NCBI GenBank assembly: GCA_014380545.1
Contig: JACMJP010000239.1
Coordinates: forward strand, 1-21,078
Direction: 5' to 3'
Source of the DNA: Chitinophagales bacterium
Lineage (GTDB): Bacteria; Bacteroidota; Bacteroidia; Chitinophagales; BACL12
DNA length: 21,078 nt
Within the stretch, counting starts at the first letter, position 1, and each line of letters starts with the position of its first letter. A program made the translations under genes and the position numbers. Shown one piece after another: positions 13,241 to 21,078 of the stretch. Under the pieces are notes generated by a model, which was not told where the DNA came from, made no database searches, and saw only the letters and a list, made by a program, of their open reading frames with translations.

Positions 13241-14581
13241 ATGACACAAAAATTCTCACTCCTGCTTGTTTTAGCATTTATTGCTGGAACATACAAAGTA
13301 CAATCTCAAATTAATTGCGCCAACGATTCAACTGGCTTCATTTCATTAGTTGATTTGCAATCGGATTATCAGGTACTTAGCGGATCTTTATTTCAGGGAG
13401 GCTTGTATCCTGGTGGAAGTAACTTGATACCTCCGGCACATAAAGCTGCAGGAATGAGCATCAGCAAATCTATTAAACCGCTTGATGAGTTTGGAAACAT
13501 TGACTGGATTGACGGAAAAGTTGTACTTGCAGCCTTCGGTGCATCCACAGCCGGAGAGCCATTCAACCACTTTACTGATGACGTTCAAGCTGCAGATGGA
13601 CTAAATCCATGTATGAAATTAGTTACTTCAACCAATGGAGGAAAGGGCCTTGATATTATGCAATCTCCGGATTTATACCCATTTTACTGGGAAGATGTCC
13701 TTGCAAGAATTGACAGCGCAGGATTAACTCCGGAACAGATTCAAATAGGATGGTTTAAAAGCGGATCTAAATCAGACGTTGCAGTTGAAATGCCAACGAT
13801 GGCAAATGCACTTGCTGATGAATACACAAATTGCCTCCAGGTATTGCTTGATTTCTTTCCAAACTTAAAAATGGTTTACATAACAGGGTTTTATTACGGC
13901 GGTTACGGAGATTCTACCAAAGAATTTTATGATGTTATTTCAGAACCAGGCGGATTATATAATAACTATGGGGCAAAATTTCTAATCGAAAGACAAATAT
14001 CAGGTGACCCTGAATTAAAATTTTCTGTGCCTGAAAGAAAATCACCATGGATAGCATGGGGCCCGCACGAATGGGCAGACGGAGAAAGAGCAAATGAGTG
14101 GGATGGATTAGAGTGGATATGCGAAACTGATTATTCTGTTGATGGAGGTGGTTATCATATGACCAATGCCGGAAAGGAAAAAGAATCTGAATTACTCATG
14201 CATTTTTTTAAACACAACCCCACAACAAAACGATGGTTTAGGGATAACCCAAAATGGAATAGCTGCGATCCGTTTGGAAGATTATCTGATGGAAGAGATC
14301 TGAATTATAATGACCCCGATGAGATAAAGGAACAAAGTATCAATTTATATCCTTCACCAAATGATGGTAATTTTTATTTGCGCTTTATGAATGCGATAAC
14401 CGGACATGCAGATATTGTTGTAGTAAATAACATGGGACAAAAAGTTTATACTAATACTATTGACGGATTTAAACCCAGCCAGGGAATTCAAATTGAGATA
14501 ACAGGAGTTCCTGCAGGAATTTATTATGTGAATGTGAACATTGATGGAAAATTATTAAGCAAAGAATTTATTATTTATTAA
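13241..14581 (+). CDS. Secreted SGNH-hydrolase-like protein with T9SS sorting domain
   Basis: A 446-residue exported protein. From ATG 13241 there is a signal peptide ending at about VQSQ (residue 23), a domain of roughly 310 residues, and a T9SS type A sorting domain (about 367-446) with NLYPSPNDGNFYL, NNMGQKVY and VPAGIYYVNV. The middle domain carries GASTAGEP (100-107, candidate nucleophile S102), APW-type PWIAWGPHEWADG (269-281), and DGGGYHMTNAG (301-311) with H306 where SGNH esterases have their Asp/His block. I recognise this layout from uncharacterised secreted proteins, so the hydrolase call is tentative and no substrate can be named. ATG 13205 is in frame but would place 12 charged residues before the signal peptide. 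The gene is monocistronic, with a strong terminator. Confidence 0.75.
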   Translation: MTQKFSLLLVLAFIAGTYKVQSQINCANDSTGFISLVDLQSDYQVLSGSLFQGGLYPGGSNLIPPAHKAAGMSISKSIKPLDEFGNIDWIDGKVVLAAFGASTAGEPFNHFTDDVQAADGLNPCMKLVTSTNGGKGLDIMQSPDLYPFYWEDVLARIDSAGLTPEQIQIGWFKSGSKSDVAVEMPTMANALADEYTNCLQVLLDFFPNLKMVYITGFYYGGYGDSTKEFYDVISEPGGLYNNYGAKFLIERQISGDPELKFSVPERKSPWIAWGPHEWADGERANEWDGLEWICETDYSVDGGGYHMTNAGKEKESELLMHFFKHNPTTKRWFRDNPKWNSCDPFGRLSDGRDLNYNDPDEIKEQSINLYPSPNDGNFYLRFMNAITGHADIVVVNNMGQKVYTNTIDGFKPSQGIQIEITGVPAGIYYVNVNIDGKLLSKEFIIY

Positions 14582-14601
14582 ACAGAGATAGATTAAATTA
14601 T

Positions 14602-14634
14602 AAACCCGTATAGATTTTCTGTGCGGGTTTTTAA
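14602..14634 (+). terminator. Rho-independent terminator of the SGNH-like gene
   Basis: AAACCCG (14602-14608) pairs with CGGGTTT (14624-14630). The stem continues inward as TATAG/CTGTG with G-U pairs and an ATTTT loop, and TTAATTT follows. Confidence 0.85.
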
Positions 14635-14695
14635 TTTCTGAAAAACTAAATTTAATTTGTGAATTGTTATATTTATTAACGTTACTTTGAATTTA

Positions 14696-15979
14696 ATGAA
14701 TACTTATAATGCAGATATTATTATTGTTGGTGCGGGAATGGCCGGATTAATGGCCGGAAAAATCCTTTCTGAAAATGGATTAAAAGTTATTATAGAAGAA
14801 GCAAGAGACAGAATTGGAGGGAGAGTATATACTTATGAGGATGATAATTTTCCTGAACCGGTTGAATTAGGTGCTGAATTTATTCATGGAGATCTGCCAG
14901 TAACATTTGAAATATTAAAGGAGGCAAAAATTAATTATACGGCAACTGGCGGTGAATCTTACCGCTTTGAAAATGGAAAACTTTTAGCAAACGATTTTTT
15001 TATTTTACAATGGAGCTTGCTGGAAGAAAAATTAAGTGCATTAAATGAAGATATCACCATAGCTGATTTTTTGAATACGCATTTTGCAGGCGAAGAATTT
15101 GTTGAATTGCGAAATTACATCCGTGGGTTTGTGGAGGGATACGATGCAGCAGATCCAAAACTTGCAAGCGCCTTTGCATTACGCAACGAATGGCTGAGTA
15201 AAAATGATGAAACAAGCTACCGCATAACAGGAGGTTATGCAAAACTCATAGAATATTTATATGATAATATAATCAAACACAAGGGTGAAATTATTTTATC
15301 CTCACCTATAAAAGAAGTTCAATGGAATGATGGTTATGCAACCGTAATTACAGATGAACAGAAAAAATATTCAGCCAAAAAAATAATTATAGCTGTTCCT
15401 ATAGGTGTATTGCAGCAAAGCGCAATTACCTTTTATCCGGAAATACCTGAAAAAATATCCGCTGCAAAACAAATTGGTTATGGAGATGTAATTAAAATTT
15501 TAATTGCTTTTAAAAAAAGATTCTGGGAGGATGCGGGATTGAGAAACTTGGGTTTTTTATTTACCGGAAAATCAATACCTACATGGTGGACACAGCATCC
15601 ACAGAATTCTTCTGTGCTTACCGGATGGCTTGCAGGCCCACCGGCCGGAGAAATGAAGAATATAAATGAAGATGCTATTTTACAAAATGCAATAACCTCG
15701 CTTGCTGAAACATTTCAATTTACAACTGCAGAATTGGAAGGATTAATTATTGCGAAAAAAGTTGTGAACTGGAGTGCTGATAAATTCACAGGAGGTGCTT
15801 ACGCTTATGCAACTTTATATACAGCAGAAGCAAGAAAAATTTTATCAGAGCCGGTTGATGATATTATTTATTTTGCAGGTGAAGCATTATTTGATGGACC
15901 TGCAATGGGAACTGTTGAAGCTGCATTATCAAGCGGAAAAGAAGTTGCAGAAAAAATAATTAAAATGAAAGGAAGATGA
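14696..15979 (+). CDS. Flavin-containing amine oxidase family protein
   Basis: An FAD-dependent oxidoreductase of the amine oxidase (monoamine/polyamine oxidase-like) superfamily, 427 residues. It would oxidise an amine or related substrate with O2 as acceptor; the substrate is unknown. The N-terminal Rossmann fold shows IIIVGAGMAGLMAG with GxGxxG at 12-17, then EARDRIGGRVYT (35-46) and the ELGAEFIHG block. The C-terminal FAD motif is IYFAGEALFDGPAMGTVEAALSSG. No signal peptide, so cytoplasmic. ATG 14696 places the Rossmann fold correctly. TTACTTTG (14682-14689), a one-mismatch -7 box, ends 6 nt before it. The gene is convergent with thiL. Confidence 0.9.
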   Translation: MNTYNADIIIVGAGMAGLMAGKILSENGLKVIIEEARDRIGGRVYTYEDDNFPEPVELGAEFIHGDLPVTFEILKEAKINYTATGGESYRFENGKLLANDFFILQWSLLEEKLSALNEDITIADFLNTHFAGEEFVELRNYIRGFVEGYDAADPKLASAFALRNEWLSKNDETSYRITGGYAKLIEYLYDNIIKHKGEIILSSPIKEVQWNDGYATVITDEQKKYSAKKIIIAVPIGVLQQSAITFYPEIPEKISAAKQIGYGDVIKILIAFKKRFWEDAGLRNLGFLFTGKSIPTWWTQHPQNSSVLTGWLAGPPAGEMKNINEDAILQNAITSLAETFQFTTAELEGLIIAKKVVNWSADKFTGGAYAYATLYTAEARKILSEPVDDIIYFAGEALFDGPAMGTVEAALSSGKEVAEKIIKMKGR

Positions 15980-16016
15980 ACTAACAAAATATCATTTTTA
16001 TTAATTCACTCACCAC

Positions 16017-17057
16017 TCACTCTTTCAATGCGTTCCATCCCTGGGCAATAATAACATGATGGCTTCCGCTTTTAGTTTCCAAAATGGCACCATCTATAGC
16101 GTTTGTTATTTTACCAATTATTGTTATTCCGCTATGTTCCATTATCTTTTGCGCATCGCCTTGTTTAACGGTGAATAATAATTCATAGTCCTCACCGCCA
16201 CTCAATGCACACATTGTTGGATCAAGACGAAATTCCATTGCCATTTCATAAGTTTCTTCATGAATTGGTATTTTACTTTCATAAATAAATGCTCCACAAT
16301 TACTTTGTTTGCAGATGTGTAATATTTCACTGCTTAATCCATCGCTTATATCAATCATGGCTGTCGGCAATATATTATTTTCTTTTAGGTAACTTATAAT
16401 ATCTTTCCTTGCATCTGGTTTTAATTGTCTTCCGACTATGTATTTTCTATTCTGCAGATCCGGTCGTACAGATGGATTCTCCAAATAAATTTTCTTTTCT
16501 CTTTCAAGCAACTGCAGACCGAGATATGCTGCACCAAGATCACCACTTACACAAATAAGATCGCCTTCTTTTGCACCGCTGCGATAAACAATTTCATCTT
16601 CAGTTGCATCGCCAATTGCAGTTACAGAAATTATCAATCCTTTTACACTTGATGTTGTATCACCTCCAACCAGGTCAACATCATATTTTTCGCATGCATG
16701 TTTAATTCCTGCATATAATTCTTCCAGAGCTTCCAGACTAAATCGATTTGATATTGCAAGTGAAACTGTAATTTGATGTGGAGTCGCATTCATTGCATAA
16801 ATATCACTCAGGTTCGCTATCACACTTTTATACCCGAGATGTTGCATAGGCATATATTGAAGATCAAAATGCACCTGTTCAACCAGCATGTCGGTTGTAA
16901 TAACTGTAAGTTTATTTCCATTATCAATTACAGCCGCATCATCACCCACTCCTTTTACAGTAAATATATTATCAATTTCAAAATGTTCTGTAAGATGCTC
17001 TATCAATCCAAATTCCCCTAATTCAGATATTTCCGTGCGTTTAATATTTTCGTTCAT
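16017..17057 (-). CDS. thiL: Thiamine-monophosphate kinase ThiL
   Basis: ThiL phosphorylates thiamine monophosphate with ATP to thiamine diphosphate, the last step of cofactor synthesis, in the cytoplasm. At 346 residues it has the family length. Signature blocks of the AIRS/PurM-like kinase fold are all present: GVGDDAAV (36-43), TTDMLVEQVHFDL (54-66), VGGDTTSS (130-137), MIDISDGLSSE (234-244) and SGGEDYELLF (286-295). No other thiamine gene is nearby, and I see no TPP riboswitch in the 184 bases upstream. The promoter is unclear; TAAATTTT around 17080 is at best a weak -7 box. Confidence 0.97.
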   Translation of the reverse strand: MNENIKRTEISELGEFGLIEHLTEHFEIDNIFTVKGVGDDAAVIDNGNKLTVITTDMLVEQVHFDLQYMPMQHLGYKSVIANLSDIYAMNATPHQITVSLAISNRFSLEALEELYAGIKHACEKYDVDLVGGDTTSSVKGLIISVTAIGDATEDEIVYRSGAKEGDLICVSGDLGAAYLGLQLLEREKKIYLENPSVRPDLQNRKYIVGRQLKPDARKDIISYLKENNILPTAMIDISDGLSSEILHICKQSNCGAFIYESKIPIHEETYEMAMEFRLDPTMCALSGGEDYELLFTVKQGDAQKIMEHSGITIIGKITNAIDGAILETKSGSHHVIIAQGWNALKE

Positions 17058-17185
17058 ACTTGTTAGGTAAGCAGTTAAAATTTAATGAATAACAGTTCTG
17101 TTTTCAATGTTTTTTTTCAAATGGGTTACAATTATTAAATTTTTGCGCTTTATTCTATTTTATTTTTTCAATAAAAAAATCCTTA

Positions 17186-17213
17186 TTCTTAGCTCTTAGT
17201 TCTTAATTCTTTT
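17186..17213 (+). repeat. Four imperfect tandem heptamers
   Basis: TTCTTAG, CTCTTAG, TTCTTAA and TTCTTTT follow one another with a 7-nt period in the thiL/acyl-CoA synthetase intergenic region. They lie directly upstream of the -7 box at 17214. They occupy the spacer/-33 zone of that promoter. Confidence 0.6.
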
Positions 17214-17221
17214 TATTTTTG
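17214..17221 (+). promoter_or_regulatory. -7 promoter box of the acyl-CoA synthetase gene
   Basis: TATTTTTG is an exact TAnnTTTG match, 20 nt before ATG 17242. It directly abuts the heptamer repeat. Confidence 0.5.
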
Positions 17222-17241
17222 AAAGCAAACAACATAAACAC

Positions 17242-18897
17242 ATGGAACAACACTTAGAAATTCATACTCCGCTCAACACTTTTTATAAATGGGAAAAAAT
17301 CCAGCCTGATAAAATTTATATGCGCCAGCCAATTCATGGTGAATGGCAAAATTACACATGGAAACGTTGTGGTGGAGAAATCCGCAAGATGGCGGCTTAT
17401 TTAAAATCCATGAATTATGAACCCGGTAGCCGCATTGCCATTCTTTCAAAAAATTGTGTGCATTGGGTAATGAGTGATTATGCTATCTGGATGGCAGGTT
17501 ATGTTTCTGTTCCAATGTACCCGAATATGAGCCCGGCAACAGTGAAACAAATTCTGGAGCACAGCGAGAGTAAATTGTGTTTTATAGGGAAATTAGATGA
17601 CTGGCATTATTTAAAGCCCGGTGTACCATCAACCTTAAAATGCATAGAATATCCTTTTTACGGAATTAATGAATTTGATAATTGGGATGCTTTAATAAAA
17701 AATGCTGAGCCTATAAAAGAGAATTTAGATTATCCCATTGAAAATTTATGCAGTATCATATACACCAGTGGCACAACAGGAAAACCAAAAGGTGTGATGC
17801 ACACATTTTACAATTTTGCTTTTGCTGCAGAATATGCATTTCCTTTATTGAAAGTTGATAATACAGCTTCTTTTTTTTCCTATTTACCGATGTGTCATAT
17901 TGCAGAAAGATTATTAGTTGAAATAGGAAGCTTATATACCGGCGGACAGATTTCTTTTGCGGAGAGTTTAGAAACATTTCCGAAAAATTTACAGGAAACT
18001 GACCCAACATTATTTTTAGGAGTACCAAGAATATGGGCAAAATTCCAGGAAAAGATCCTGGAAAAAATGCCGCAAAAAAAATTAAATACTTTTTTAAAGA
18101 TCCCGATTATTAATGGAATAGTAAAAAAGAAAATTAAAAAAGCTTTAGGATTATTGCACACAGATCAATTTTTTTCAGGTGCCGCACCTATTCCTGTTGA
18201 TCTAATCAAATGGTTTTGGAAATTAGATATTAAAATTCAACAGGCGTATGCGTTGACGGAAGATTGTTGTTATAGCCATACGAATTTTAAAGAAAGAAAT
18301 AAAATAGGTACAGTTGGTCTGCGTTTCCCGCATGTTGATTTGAAAATTTCCGAAGAGGGAGAAATTTTAATTAAACATCCTGCATTGATGAAAGGTTATT
18401 ACAAAGAAGAAAAAATGACAGAAGAAACATTTACAGAAGATGGCTTTTTTAAAACCGGCGATCAGGGGAAGGTTGACAGCGAAGGATTTCTTACAATAAC
18501 AGGAAGAGTTAAAGAATTATTTAAAACAACTAAGGGAAAATATGTTGCACCCACACCGATTGAAATGAAATTTTCTGCAAATACTGATATTGGTCAATGT
18601 CTTGTGGTAGGTTATGCCTTACCGCAACCAATTTTATTAATTACACTTTCTGAATTGGCAAAAAATAAATCAAAAGAAGAAATAGAAAATAGTATCAGGA
18701 AATCATTGGGCGATGTAAATGAAACTTTGGATTCTTATGAAAAACTTGAAAAAACTGTTATATTGAAAAATGAATGGAACATTCAAAATAATTTGCTCAC
18801 ACCTTCACTAAAAATAAAACGAAATGAAGTTGAGAAATTGTTTCAGGCGAATTATCAGAAATGGTATGATGATAAAGGTATTGTGATATGGGAATAA
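17242..18897 (+). CDS. AMP-dependent long-chain acyl-CoA synthetase (FadD-like)
   Basis: An adenylate-forming enzyme that activates fatty acids to acyl-CoA through an acyl-AMP intermediate; cytoplasmic or membrane-associated. The 551-residue protein carries the AMP-binding loop YTSGTTGKPKG (174-184), the YLPMCHIAERL segment, QAYALTEDCC (A5 region), FKTGDQGKV (A7), TGRVKELFKTTKGKYVAP (A8) and the C-terminal LTPSLKIKRNEVEK with the A10 lysine. The insert and A8 spacing fit the eukaryote-like long-chain (FAA1/FadD15) group rather than acetyl-CoA synthetase. Chain-length preference cannot be read. The gene appears monocistronic. Confidence 0.93.
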   Translation: MEQHLEIHTPLNTFYKWEKIQPDKIYMRQPIHGEWQNYTWKRCGGEIRKMAAYLKSMNYEPGSRIAILSKNCVHWVMSDYAIWMAGYVSVPMYPNMSPATVKQILEHSESKLCFIGKLDDWHYLKPGVPSTLKCIEYPFYGINEFDNWDALIKNAEPIKENLDYPIENLCSIIYTSGTTGKPKGVMHTFYNFAFAAEYAFPLLKVDNTASFFSYLPMCHIAERLLVEIGSLYTGGQISFAESLETFPKNLQETDPTLFLGVPRIWAKFQEKILEKMPQKKLNTFLKIPIINGIVKKKIKKALGLLHTDQFFSGAAPIPVDLIKWFWKLDIKIQQAYALTEDCCYSHTNFKERNKIGTVGLRFPHVDLKISEEGEILIKHPALMKGYYKEEKMTEETFTEDGFFKTGDQGKVDSEGFLTITGRVKELFKTTKGKYVAPTPIEMKFSANTDIGQCLVVGYALPQPILLITLSELAKNKSKEEIENSIRKSLGDVNETLDSYEKLEKTVILKNEWNIQNNLLTPSLKIKRNEVEKLFQANYQKWYDDKGIVIWE

Positions 18898-18997
18898 GAC
18901 TCAGATGTAATGATTTTGTCAGGATAACAAAACAACCCACATCTTCTTTTGATCGTGTAAGAAATTAGATTATATTTCGAAACCTAAACTATTATCT

Positions 18998-21078
18998 ATG
19001 AAAAACATCAAGTGCCTGCTACCTGTTATTTTCTTTTGTATTCAAACTTTTGCCACAAATAATCATGCGGATGGTTCTCAAATTCAATTTATAAAAAATG
19101 AAGGGCAGTGGAATAATAAAATTCTTTTCTCATCACAAATAGCAGGAGGAAGTATATTTTTTGAAGAAGACTGTTTTACATATCAATTCATCAATAGATC
19201 TGATATGCATACCAGCAACTTTTTCGCAAACCCAAAAATTAATGGACATGCATTCAAAATACATTTTCAAAATGCAAACAATAATATCTCTGTAAGAGGC
19301 GAAAATATTTTTTCTAATTACTATAATTATTTTACAGATAAGGATCCCGCAAATTGGAAAGGTCATGTTCCGGCATTTTCTCAGATCAACTATCAGGAAT
19401 TATATAATAAAATTGATCTCCATGTTTATAGTTATAATGAAAATCTAAAGTATGATTTTATTGCACATCCCGGAGCAGATGTTTCTTTAATATCACTTAG
19501 TTATGAAGGAATAGATGCTATAGAAATTGAAAATGGAAATATTAAGCTTACGACAAGTATTAATCATCTCATCGAATTGAAACCTTATGTTTATCAGTTG
19601 ATCAACAATGAAAGAATTGATGTTGCTTGTGAATATGTTTTAAATGGAAAGTCAGTTTCTTATTTTTTTCCTGATGGATATAATAAAAATTTCGACCTCA
19701 TAATAGATCCCGCAACTTTGGTTTTTGCAACTTATTCCGGAAGCGGCGGTGATAATTGGGGTTTTGCTTCAACAAATGATAATGCAGGAAACCTCATTGG
19801 TGCGAGCTTAGCATTCAATGATGAATATCCAACTACATTAGGTGCTTTTGATACAACATTTAATGGAGGTGAAAGTTTTTGGGAATGTGATATCGCAATT
19901 ACGAAATTCAGTTCTTATGGTACCTCTCTTTTATATTCAACTTTCCTTGGTGGATCAGGAAGTGAGATGCCATTTAGTTTGATCTGCAATGAATCTGATG
20001 AAATTTATATTTTAGGTATAACTGGTTCTGAGGATTTTCCATGTAGCGATGATGCTCATGACCCTACGTTTAATGGTGGTAGCGATATTTCTTCAACTAG
20101 TGTAATTGATTTTACAAATGGAACAGATATATTTCTTTCCAAACTTAGTGAAGACGGAAGTATGCTGCAAGGTTCAACATATTTTGGAGGAACCGGAAAT
20201 GATGGAATAAATGAGAATCTTGGGTATTATAATTATAATGATTTTTCAAGAAGCGGATTGCACATAGATAATCTTGGAGAAACTATAATTGCTTCAAATA
20301 CTGTATCAGATGATCTTCCGGTAACTACCTTAGCATTTCAGCCTTCAAGAGCAGGTGCTCAGGATGGATGTATCGTAAAATTCAATTCGGATCTTTCAAA
20401 TATTTTATTCTGCTCTTATTTTGGTGGCGATAATGATGAAGCAATTTATGATGTAAAAACAAATTCATTAAATGAATATGTAATTTGTGGTGCAACCACA
20501 AGTGAAGATTTCCCGGTTACTCCCGATGTTTATAGTTCCTCTTATAATGGAGGAGATATAGATGGCTTCATTACGAAAATATCAGAGGATGGTAGTGTTG
20601 TTTCAGCTTCCACATTCATAGGCACAAATAAAATTGACCAGGTATTTTACCTGGATATTGATGCATCAGGTAAGATTTATTTCATCGGACAAAGCACCGG
20701 CGATTTTCCGGTTACAGGCGGAGTGTATTCAAATACGGGCAGCAGCCAATTCATTTCAAAAATAAATGACTCATTGAATGATCTTATTTTTTCCACAGTG
20801 ATTGGTAATGGAAGTGATTCTGTCAATTTCTCTCCAACTGCATTTGATGTAGATGATTGTGATTTTATTTATTTAACAGGCTGGGGTGGGAATGTAAATA
20901 ATGCTTTTAATAATGAAACAGGTGATATGGAAAATTTACCTGTAACAGCAGGAGCATTTTTATCAACAACCGATGGTAGTGACTTTTATATATTGCAACT
21001 TAGCGGTAATGCAGAATCACTTATGTATGGAAGTTATTTTGGAGGCAATCTAAGCAGTGAACATGTGGATGGAGGAGG
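18998..21078 (+). CDS. Large secreted SBBP-repeat protein, C-terminus cut by window edge
   Basis: The frame from ATG 18998 is open to the window end (693 codons seen). A signal peptide (MKNIKCLLPVIFFCIQTFA) is followed by an N-terminal domain of the DUF7948 type: FIKNEGQWNNKILFSS near the start, YNYFTDKDPANWKGHVPAF in the middle, LIIDPATLVFATYSG near residue 240. After it come SBBP-type beta-propeller repeats of about 60-80 residues with a recurring Y-F/L-G-G-x-G-x-D core and SEDFPVT signature, for example STFLGGSGSE (about 315), STYFGGTGND (about 393), SYFGGDNDE (about 473) and SYFGGNLSS near the end. Homologues usually end in a T9SS type A or B (gliding-motility-associated) domain, which lies outside. 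TATATTTC (18971-18978) is a one-mismatch -7 box. Confidence 0.88.
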   Translation, partial: MKNIKCLLPVIFFCIQTFATNNHADGSQIQFIKNEGQWNNKILFSSQIAGGSIFFEEDCFTYQFINRSDMHTSNFFANPKINGHAFKIHFQNANNNISVRGENIFSNYYNYFTDKDPANWKGHVPAFSQINYQELYNKIDLHVYSYNENLKYDFIAHPGADVSLISLSYEGIDAIEIENGNIKLTTSINHLIELKPYVYQLINNERIDVACEYVLNGKSVSYFFPDGYNKNFDLIIDPATLVFATYSGSGGDNWGFASTNDNAGNLIGASLAFNDEYPTTLGAFDTTFNGGESFWECDIAITKFSSYGTSLLYSTFLGGSGSEMPFSLICNESDEIYILGITGSEDFPCSDDAHDPTFNGGSDISSTSVIDFTNGTDIFLSKLSEDGSMLQGSTYFGGTGNDGINENLGYYNYNDFSRSGLHIDNLGETIIASNTVSDDLPVTTLAFQPSRAGAQDGCIVKFNSDLSNILFCSYFGGDNDEAIYDVKTNSLNEYVICGATTSEDFPVTPDVYSSSYNGGDIDGFITKISEDGSVVSASTFIGTNKIDQVFYLDIDASGKIYFIGQSTGDFPVTGGVYSNTGSSQFISKINDSLNDLIFSTVIGNGSDSVNFSPTAFDVDDCDFIYLTGWGGNVNNAFNNETGDMENLPVTAGAFLSTTDGSDFYILQLSGNAESLMYGSYFGGNLSSEHVDGG

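Noticed and set aside
17186..17213. CRISPR-like array
   Set aside because: The units are 7 nt and contiguous, with no spacers.
17058..17241. TPP riboswitch upstream of thiL
   Set aside because: I searched by eye for the conserved CUGAGA and ACCUGA-type THI-box segments on the minus strand and found none.

Overview
The window reads as a chromosomal segment of an AT-rich member of the Bacteroidota (Bacteroidetes), probably an environmental Chitinophagales/Sphingobacteriales-like lineage. Three things support this. Secreted proteins carry C-terminal type IX secretion (T9SS) sorting domains. Start codons lack Shine-Dalgarno sequences. At least ten gene starts are preceded by the Bacteroidetes -7 promoter box TAnnTTTG. 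I see no integrase, transposase, phage gene, CRISPR array or toxin-antitoxin pair, so this is mostly core genome with some lineage-specific secreted and membrane proteins.

Layout, left to right. A HerA-like (DUF853) ATPase runs off the left edge on the minus strand and is divergent from radA. Next come a T9SS cargo gene split by one in-frame TAG, a convergent DUF3179 putative lipoprotein, and a nitroreductase divergent from it. The promoters of those last two appear to overlap face to face. A CAU-anticodon tRNA with a full TTTG-N19-TAnnTTTG promoter and a hairpin terminator follows, then an outer-membrane beta-barrel protein with its own terminator. The GTPase gene meaB sits 5 nt upstream of a Cys/Met-metabolism PLP enzyme, followed by a small lipoprotein.

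From about 9.2 to 13.1 kb seven genes lie on the minus strand. In transcription order they are: a six-helix membrane protein, its ATGA-overlapping winged-helix regulator, a membrane-anchored endonuclease/exonuclease/phosphatase (EEP) protein, a DgkA-type lipid kinase, a DUF1361 membrane protein coupled to it through TAATG, and a diiron ferritin-like protein. (That is six named products plus the start of the next block's divergent partner on the plus strand.) A dispersed-looking 18-bp inverted repeat sits between the last two and encodes the C-terminus of the DUF1361 protein.

The right third holds a T9SS-exported SGNH-like protein with a strong terminator, a flavin amine oxidase, convergent thiL, an acyl-CoA synthetase, and the first 693 codons of a large secreted SBBP-repeat protein that runs off the right edge.

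No clearly new multi-gene system is visible. The best leads are small. They are the TAG-interrupted T9SS gene, the repeat-derived protein C-terminus, the face-to-face promoters, a 15-bp palindrome over the promoter of the regulator operon, a recurrent -7-box-to-ATG distance that predicts leaderless mRNAs, and the DgkA/DUF1361/diiron-protein cluster. No stretch longer than 300 bases lacks a gene.
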